This document shows, in pieces, positions 58,546 through 64,000 of a DNA stretch of 64,000 nt. The notes beneath the pieces were generated by a model. The model saw only the letters and a list, made by a program, of their open reading frames with translations, was not told where the DNA came from and did no database searches. The stretch lies in NCBI GenBank assembly GCA_041658205.1, contig JBBAAO010000001.1, positions 1,240,001-1,304,000 of the forward strand. The letters run 5' to 3'. Source of the stretch: Bacteroidota bacterium. GTDB lineage: Bacteria > Bacteroidota > Ignavibacteria > UBA10030 > UBA8401. Positions within the stretch are counted from its first letter, which is position 1, and each line of letters begins with the position of its first letter. Position numbers and translations under genes: made by a program.

Positions 58546-60546
58546 TTATTTTATCAAAAGCATTTTTCGAGATTGGATGTAATTTTCAGTCTTTAGGCGA
58601 TAGTAATACACCCCGCTGGGATGTTGTTTTGCATTCCAACTTATCTTGTAAACGCCCTGATCCATTATTTGGTTTAAGAGCATATCGACTTCCCTGCCAA
58701 GAATATCGAAAATCTGTATCATCACACGTTCGGATTGCGAGACTGAAAATTGGATAGTTGTTGAAGGATTAAATGGGTTTGGAAAATTCTGATGGAGCGC
58801 ATATTCCACGGGCGGAGTAAATGATTCCTGTAGACTTGTCACTTTTTGCGTCACTGCTGTTTTTAAGACGATATCGTTGTTTGGATCGAAAACCATTGTT
58901 TGTGGGACAGAAGGAAATTTAAAATAAAACGTGTCTTTGTTGACTGCATTGAATACTCTCAACGTTGTATCGTTACCATTCGACATCGTAAATTTTACTG
59001 TCACAGGCATTTTCCAAAATGCTCCTGATGTTTGTGTCTGAGCGATTACGACCCTTGCTGTGCTATCATCGGGATTAACAGAATATTGAACTGAATATTG
59101 AGGATGATTTGCAACTTTCAGCCATTGATCGAAGAACCATGTCAGATTCTGTTTCGTGCTTGTATTCATTATTTGAATAAAATCTGCTGTAGTGATTGTT
59201 CCGAATTTTAGAGATGGATTTGTTCCATAATCGTGCAGCGCCGCAAAGAAGGTTGAATCTCCCAATACATATCGAAGCATATGCAGTACGCAAGCACCTT
59301 TGTAATATGTGACGGCAGTATTGAAGAGCTCTCCTGTCGTTGGAGTATTGGTTGCCCACGTTGGGACATAGATTGGCCGTCCGGGATTATTGGTGAGATA
59401 TCCTGTTGCATCAGCAAGAATGTCAGTTTTGTAACGGCTATACCCGGATGTATATTCAAACCATAATGCTTCGCCGTACGTTGCGAATCCTTCGTTGAGC
59501 CAAATGTCTGCCCATGTAGCACATGTGATCATATCGCCAAACCACTGATGTGCATATTCATGAGAAACCAAATTTTCACTGTTGTATCCATTGGGCAGAA
59601 GACTGGTAAGCGTTTGATTTTCCATTCCTCCCCAGTTGAATAAATTATTCATAGTAGCAAAACCGTTCTTCTGAAACGGATGCTCCCCGAATAATTGTGA
59701 ATACTGTGTAGTCATGGGGACAATTTTGGATTTAATATTATTTAAACCGGTTTGAGATTCACCGGTATTCCAATAGAAATAAATCGGGATACTGTCTTTT
59801 GGATTTGATAATTTTTTCCAATAGACGATATCGAGATTGTAATTTACTTTTGATGACAAAACGATAAGATAGGTTGCCACCGGCTCGTTACTGTACCAAT
59901 GATAATAGAGCGTATCAGCAATTCTCATTGTATCAATGAGAATGCCATTTGATCCGAGTTTTACTGTGCCTGGAACTTTTGCAATTAATTCCACTGTGGC
60001 TTTATCCGACGATTTGTCCCAGCACGGGAACCACTTTCGAGCACCTTCCGGTTCAGCATCCGTAAAGACCATACCATCGTTCCCGACGTAGAATGCCCCA
60101 TCGGCAACATTTTGATGACGGTAATAAATCTTTACTGCAAACGTATCATTGAGATTATACGTTTTATCAAGATCGATGTTGAGAATATTTCCTGTATGTT
60201 TAAATGTCTTCCCGCTTAATTGAAGGGAATCGATAAGCAGCGATGTGTTTACAACATTAAGAGAAATTGAAGTGAGCAAAGTATCCGCTCTCATTGTCAA
60301 AGTAACAGAACCGGTAAATGACGAGGGAAAAGGGGAAGTGTAGTTTTTGAAAAGATCGAGATCTATTTTGTAATGCAATACATCGAATGTGTGCTTTGGA
60401 GAACCTGTTGACGATATTTTTTGGAGCGATAATGTTCGATGTTGTTTTCCTTCCGAACAGATCTCAGCTCCGGATTTTATTTTTTCTTGGGAATGAATAG
60501 AAGTGACAAGAAGGAAGGATAAAAATATGATAATGAACTTTTTCAT
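58546..60546 (-). CDS. M1-family aminopeptidase with T9SS sorting domain
   Basis: A 666-residue exported zinc metallopeptidase. The signal peptide is MKKFIIIFLSFLLVTSIHSQ. The N-terminal beta domain (about 50-245) precedes the catalytic domain, with substrate-binding GGMENQT (GAMEN variant) and H329-E-x2-H333-x18-E352, the gluzincin set. C-terminal residues about 590-666 are a T9SS sorting domain (QNFPNPFNPSTTIQF ... SGVYYYRL ... MLLIK). It therefore cleaves N-terminal residues from peptides outside the cell. A weak promoter (TTACTA-17-TATCTT) lies upstream. The 135-base gap to the barrel gene holds only the Cys-rich remnant. Confidence 0.92.
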   Translation of the reverse strand: MKKFIIIFLSFLLVTSIHSQEKIKSGAEICSEGKQHRTLSLQKISSTGSPKHTFDVLHYKIDLDLFKNYTSPFPSSFTGSVTLTMRADTLLTSISLNVVNTSLLIDSLQLSGKTFKHTGNILNIDLDKTYNLNDTFAVKIYYRHQNVADGAFYVGNDGMVFTDAEPEGARKWFPCWDKSSDKATVELIAKVPGTVKLGSNGILIDTMRIADTLYYHWYSNEPVATYLIVLSSKVNYNLDIVYWKKLSNPKDSIPIYFYWNTGESQTGLNNIKSKIVPMTTQYSQLFGEHPFQKNGFATMNNLFNWGGMENQTLTSLLPNGYNSENLVSHEYAHQWFGDMITCATWADIWLNEGFATYGEALWFEYTSGYSRYKTDILADATGYLTNNPGRPIYVPTWATNTPTTGELFNTAVTYYKGACVLHMLRYVLGDSTFFAALHDYGTNPSLKFGTITTADFIQIMNTSTKQNLTWFFDQWLKVANHPQYSVQYSVNPDDSTARVVIAQTQTSGAFWKMPVTVKFTMSNGNDTTLRVFNAVNKDTFYFKFPSVPQTMVFDPNNDIVLKTAVTQKVTSLQESFTPPVEYALHQNFPNPFNPSTTIQFSVSQSERVMIQIFDILGREVDMLLNQIMDQGVYKISWNAKQHPSGVYYYRLKTENYIQSRKMLLIK

Positions 60547-60689
60547 AGTGGATGTCCATGATGATTATGCCGAAGAACATAAGGAAAGATAGCGAAAAGG
60601 AAAGTGAGTAGTAATCGTCAACGATGAAAATGTTTTTATAATAACCTTCATTCCATAGCAAATTGTCCGATTATATTTTTGAAAATATG

Positions 60690-61997
60690 CTATTTAAGAT
60701 ATAGCATGGACTTTGTGATTGTGGCACTCTCAGTGCGTACTTGGTAGAAATACACTCCGCTGGTGAGATGCGAGGAGGGACGCCATTGCAGTTTGTACAC
60801 ACCGGCAGGTTTTGGGTTATCCATAATCGCTTCAATCAATTGACCCACAGAATTGTAGATGTAAACTCGTACGGTGGAGGATTGATTCAATGTAAATTCA
60901 ATGGTCGTGTTTGGATTAAATGGATTGGGATAATTTTGTAATACTGAAAAACCTTGCGGGAGATTTTCCTGGGCTTGCACAGAAGTGATATTTCGAGGAG
61001 CACATCGAAATATTTGTGTTCCGGCGGCGAACATGAGTGTGTCGTTAATTCTTCGGACTCTGTTCAAATTATTCATTTTGTTACTGAGAGAAAATTCATT
61101 CCACGTTTTTCCGCTGTCAGTTGTTTGATATGTCGGTCCAGACCATCCTCCGATCCATCCTGTCGATTCATCGGCAAAGCCGATTCCTTCAACATCATAA
61201 TCCTTGGTAAAATAATAATCGCTCCACGTGCTTCCTTGATCTGTCGTTTTTAAGTAGAAAATCCCACCCGGATCAGGAGATCTTCTTTCAATACTGACAA
61301 ATCCGATAGAATCGTTAATAAAAAATAGTTTCCAGCCCCATTCTTTTACTCTCGTAGATTTATACATTGGTGTCCATGTTGTACCACCGTTAGTGGTGCG
61401 CAGCACAACAGATTTTCCGCTGTTATATGCAGAGCCATCGGCAGAACCGATAGTGAATCCGAGGCTGTCGTTAAAGAAAAAGCAATCCACAAGGGAAACA
61501 GCATAGGGAGTCATATCATATCCTGTCCACGTGTTACCAGCGTCAGTGGATTTAATAAAAGTAGCATTTCCATCAAATCCACCGACTCCAAAAATAGTTG
61601 TATTGATTCTAAACAATCCGCAAATTTTCGTCGGTTTTTTCCCGGCAAATGTTACGGGTGAAAATGTCTTTCCGCTGTTTGGAGTGACAATTAATGGATA
61701 CGTGGAATTGAGCGTTCCGATAAAGGCTTTAGTAGAAGAAACAAGGGAGATACAACGGAAATACACATTATATGGCGCTGAAGCCTGCAATACTTCCCAT
61801 GTTTCTCCTCCAGTGTTCGTTCGAATAATTGTAGATGTTCCGGAAACAGCCCATCCTTGCTGTGCATTAATGAAACTGATATCCTCATATCGTCCTGATT
61901 GCATTGGAGAGGAGGTCAATATGCTCCATTCGTATCCATTCTGTGAAAATGTTGGGGTATACAAAACTAAAAAAAATAGTGTTGAAATAATTTTCAT
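60690..61997 (-). CDS. YCF48/BNR-repeat protein with T9SS sorting domain
   Basis: A 435-residue exported protein. The signal peptide is MKIISTLFFLVLYTPTFSQ. A seven-bladed propeller follows, with repeated G-W-x-V-G and S/T-T-D-x-G-x-T-W motifs (QQGWAVSGTSTIIRT, NTGGETWEVL, STDAGNTWTG, TTNGGTTWTP, TTDQGSTWSD, ESTGWIGG, TTDSGKTWNE), as in YCF48/photosystem II assembly-like domains, here simply surface propellers. The last 80 residues are a T9SS sorting domain (QNYPNPFNPNTTIEF ... SGVYFYQVR ... MLYLK). It begins 7 bases after the neighbouring T9SS gene on the same strand, so the two are cotranscribed. Function unknown, probably adhesive or a surface scaffold. Confidence 0.88.
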   Translation of the reverse strand: MKIISTLFFLVLYTPTFSQNGYEWSILTSSPMQSGRYEDISFINAQQGWAVSGTSTIIRTNTGGETWEVLQASAPYNVYFRCISLVSSTKAFIGTLNSTYPLIVTPNSGKTFSPVTFAGKKPTKICGLFRINTTIFGVGGFDGNATFIKSTDAGNTWTGYDMTPYAVSLVDCFFFNDSLGFTIGSADGSAYNSGKSVVLRTTNGGTTWTPMYKSTRVKEWGWKLFFINDSIGFVSIERRSPDPGGIFYLKTTDQGSTWSDYYFTKDYDVEGIGFADESTGWIGGWSGPTYQTTDSGKTWNEFSLSNKMNNLNRVRRINDTLMFAAGTQIFRCAPRNITSVQAQENLPQGFSVLQNYPNPFNPNTTIEFTLNQSSTVRVYIYNSVGQLIEAIMDNPKPAGVYKLQWRPSSHLTSGVYFYQVRTESATITKSMLYLK

Positions 61998-62004
61998 AGA
62001 AACA

Positions 62005-64000
62005 TTATTTAATGAGAATCATTTTCTTCGTCTGAATATGTTGTTGAGTTTTGAGACGATAAAAATAAACGCCGCTTGCAAATTGATCAGCATACAAATG
62101 ATATGTATGTTTTCCGGACAGTAATTTTTGATCAAATAATGTGTTCACTTTCCTTCCGAGAACATCATAGATTGATAATGAGACAATATCATCCTTTGGA
62201 ATAAAAAACTCAATAGCTGTGGATAGATTGAACGGATTTGGAAAATTTTGTTTTAATGTAAACTCTGTCGGTATGATTGTATTGTCTGCGGCTGCTTGCG
62301 GTGGTGTAAAAAGGAATTGATAGCGATCGGATATTGTCAACGGTTTAATGACTTTGATTCTAAACACATCACCACTTCCGGGGTTCGTGGCGGTCACATT
62401 CCCGACAAATTGAATATGCCAAGTTAATATCTGAGCGTTGAGAGAATCCTTTTCGATAAAATACAACTCATCGTTTCTGCTGAGTATTCCATTATTATCC
62501 AGCTCTACAAAAAGAAATTTTGTCTTTCTATTAATGTTTGTGTTCCAAAGAAGAAAATTCAGCGGAACAGCCGATGCTCCATACAGCGAAAGTGAAGTAT
62601 CAACAATGGAATTACTTATCCTAATTTCATAATCCGAAGCAAAAGGAGTCGCTGAAACAGTGCCAGTTTCGGTTATGATATCAATTAGTTTAATTTCACC
62701 GGAGAGAGTGGATGAGCCGGTGATCCAACGAGAAGAATCTATATTCACAATCGGTACGGTAACATCCTGAATCAACAGACGAAATCCGTCAAAATACGGT
62801 CCCTCTGTTTTTCCATCGAGCTCTGTAGCATTTTTTACAACTTCAACTCCATTGGCAGTAAACACTGAGTATGATTTTTTCCCGGATGCTTCTTGGAATG
62901 TGATGGAATAATTCGCTTGCCGAAGTGAATCGACGGACATCCCAACCGCTTTGAGTATTGCATCACTGAATCCGGTGTGATGAATAAATACGGCATTTGT
63001 TAAGTTGAGTCGTTTATTATAGAGGATGAACGCTGGAGAAGTAGATTGTGTGCTTACTGTTCCGTCGCTACAGGTAATTCGGAAGAGAGTATTATTTCCA
63101 TTGGGAAGATTCTTTGTATCAAAAAGATAGGACCCATTGTTTGGAATGGATGACGCAATGTTTTTCCATGATGTACCGGAATTATAAGAAATATCGATCG
63201 AGATTGTTAAAAGATCGCCATCAGCATCGCCTGCATACCATTGCAGATTATAATTGCCGGAGACAGTATCTTGTTCTTTCAGATTGGCGAATTCTACATC
63301 GGGTGAACCGTTGCCGGGATTATTCACTGTAAATAATCCGCTTGTGGATGAACCATATAATGTATCTCCGGCTGCCACAACTTGTAATTTATACCGCGTT
63401 CCGTCAGGGAGTGATAATGTAGACCATATTACTGAAGAGTCGCTTCCGTTTGTCGTATAAAACACTGACCAGTTCTTTCCATTATCTTTTGAATAAGAGA
63501 GAAGCGTTGTTATTGTATCGGAAACATTTCTGTGTGTCCAATCAATTGTAACATTGCCGGAAACAGTCTTACCGGTCAATTCCGTTTTTAAGGCGACATC
63601 CAAACTGTTATTTGAAGTAAGCATCTTTTGCCAGTGAAGCGGTAGAGTTATAGCCACATGCCAATCAGCATAATACCAATTGTGTTGTGAATTAGGATCT
63701 AATAAAAACGATGGAAGAGAATTATAAACACCTTTTGTGTTGAGAATGTTAAACGTTATGAGATTGTTGCTATTATTATTCCCGCCGACTGACGCTGTAT
63801 GATAGAGAAGCTGCACTTGTTTGATAGAATATATAAGGGAGCTGCTTGCATTCGTGAACTTTACATTATTGAATAATGATAATGTTCCGTCATACGAACC
63901 GGCAGATATAAAATATTGTGGTGCCTCGGCAAGAAGATTTGTCACAATGAGTCCGCCGAGAGAAAAGCCATCCATGGCACGATGCGATCTGCTCGGTATG
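62005..64000 (-). CDS. Secreted esterase-like protein with T9SS sorting domain (N-terminus outside window)
   Basis: The frame is open to the window end, so the start is missing; 664 full codons are seen. The first residues, SRSHRAMDGFSLGGLIVTNL, have the nucleophile elbow G-F-S-x-G-G of the esterase D/PF00756 family. The 130 residues that follow (SAGSYDGTLSLFNNV, HNWYYADWHVAITLPLHWQKML) complete an alpha/beta-hydrolase-like C-terminus with a possible catalytic His near HWQ. Ig/FN3-like beta modules follow (VTIDWTHRNVSDTITTLLSY, QWYAGDADGDLLTISIDIS, with a repeated DNGKNWS / YNSGTSWK element). A T9SS sorting domain ends it (QNFPNPFNLSTAIEF ... MILIK). It is probably a surface esterase. YCF48-like gene follows 7 bases later. 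Confidence 0.85.
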   Translation of the reverse strand, partial: IPSRSHRAMDGFSLGGLIVTNLLAEAPQYFISAGSYDGTLSLFNNVKFTNASSSLIYSIKQVQLLYHTASVGGNNNSNNLITFNILNTKGVYNSLPSFLLDPNSQHNWYYADWHVAITLPLHWQKMLTSNNSLDVALKTELTGKTVSGNVTIDWTHRNVSDTITTLLSYSKDNGKNWSVFYTTNGSDSSVIWSTLSLPDGTRYKLQVVAAGDTLYGSSTSGLFTVNNPGNGSPDVEFANLKEQDTVSGNYNLQWYAGDADGDLLTISIDISYNSGTSWKNIASSIPNNGSYLFDTKNLPNGNNTLFRITCSDGTVSTQSTSPAFILYNKRLNLTNAVFIHHTGFSDAILKAVGMSVDSLRQANYSITFQEASGKKSYSVFTANGVEVVKNATELDGKTEGPYFDGFRLLIQDVTVPIVNIDSSRWITGSSTLSGEIKLIDIITETGTVSATPFASDYEIRISNSIVDTSLSLYGASAVPLNFLLWNTNINRKTKFLFVELDNNGILSRNDELYFIEKDSLNAQILTWHIQFVGNVTATNPGSGDVFRIKVIKPLTISDRYQFLFTPPQAAADNTIIPTEFTLKQNFPNPFNLSTAIEFFIPKDDIVSLSIYDVLGRKVNTLFDQKLLSGKHTYHLYADQFASGVYFYRLKTQQHIQTKKMILIK

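Noticed and set aside
61531..62124. 197-codon plus-strand frame over the YCF48-like gene
   Set aside because: Runs across two minus-strand genes with clear signal peptide and sorting domain; shadow.
1..64000. tRNA or rRNA genes
   Set aside because: All gaps between genes were read and none showed cloverleaf or rRNA sequence.

Overview
The window is about 40% GC and densely coded on both strands. It looks like a chromosome segment from the Bacteroidota/Chlorobiota side of the FCB group, most like Ignavibacteria or a related uncultured lineage. Support for this: five secreted proteins end in the NYPNPFNP-type C-terminal sorting domain of the type IX secretion system (T9SS); an LPS-assembly operon and Lol-type transporters show a Gram-negative envelope; and promoters have an ordinary TTGNNN-17-TATNTT form. 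The lineage is inferred from protein style, without a database search. I found no rRNA, tRNA or CRISPR array.

Layout. 1-1.9 kb: end of dnaE, then trxA. 2.0-7.0 kb: a type IV pilus-like locus (PilC, PilB and three small one-helix proteins of pilin shape). 7.2-8.7 kb: secreted YD-repeat protein. 8.8-16.6 kb, all plus strand: aspS, a split AtuA-like pair, prfB with programmed frameshift, two LolC/E-type permeases and LolD. 16.6-18.7 kb: CIRCE-controlled groES-groEL. 18.8-21.6 kb: M24 peptidase, SDR protein, and a REP-associated transposase (RAYT) carrying its own palindromes. 21.6-26.8 kb, minus: argH, then the prs-rplY-pth-rpsF-rpsR-rplI operon. 26.9-28.4 kb: alpha/beta hydrolase and BioY. 28.5-34.4 kb, minus: pgsA-pgpA-cinA, recA-recX, an AI-2E-family permease and a DEDD exonuclease. 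34.5-37.7 kb: T9SS-exported phospholipase D-like protein. 37.9-40.0 kb: TPR protein, DMT permease, TrmH. 40.0-40.7 kb: a second RAYT broken by one stop codon, with a different palindrome family. 40.7-44.3 kb, minus: DUF4013 membrane protein, beta-lactamase-like protein and a T9SS cargo. 44.4-45.9 kb: degenerate tyrosine recombinase and NlpE-like lipoprotein. 45.9-55.7 kb: leuS, then a tightly overlapping run (glycosyltransferase, MsbA, O-antigen ligase, glycosyltransferase, DUF1844, NAD kinase, thioredoxin-like lipoprotein, PAS protein). 55.7-64 kb: a C-X4-C-H lipoprotein, a UshA-type 5'-nucleotidase, a barrel-like outer membrane protein, and three T9SS cargoes (M1 aminopeptidase, YCF48-like protein, esterase-like protein cut by the window end).

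Most of the window is housekeeping. The parts that merit a second look are the two RAYT/REP modules with unrelated palindromes (one RAYT has a perfect REP copy inside its coding sequence), the pilus locus whose small subunits lack the classical prepilin signature, the tyrosine recombinase without its key arginine and histidines, a palindrome that lengthens the tail of release factor 2, and several promoters placed so close to ATG that the mRNAs should be almost leaderless.
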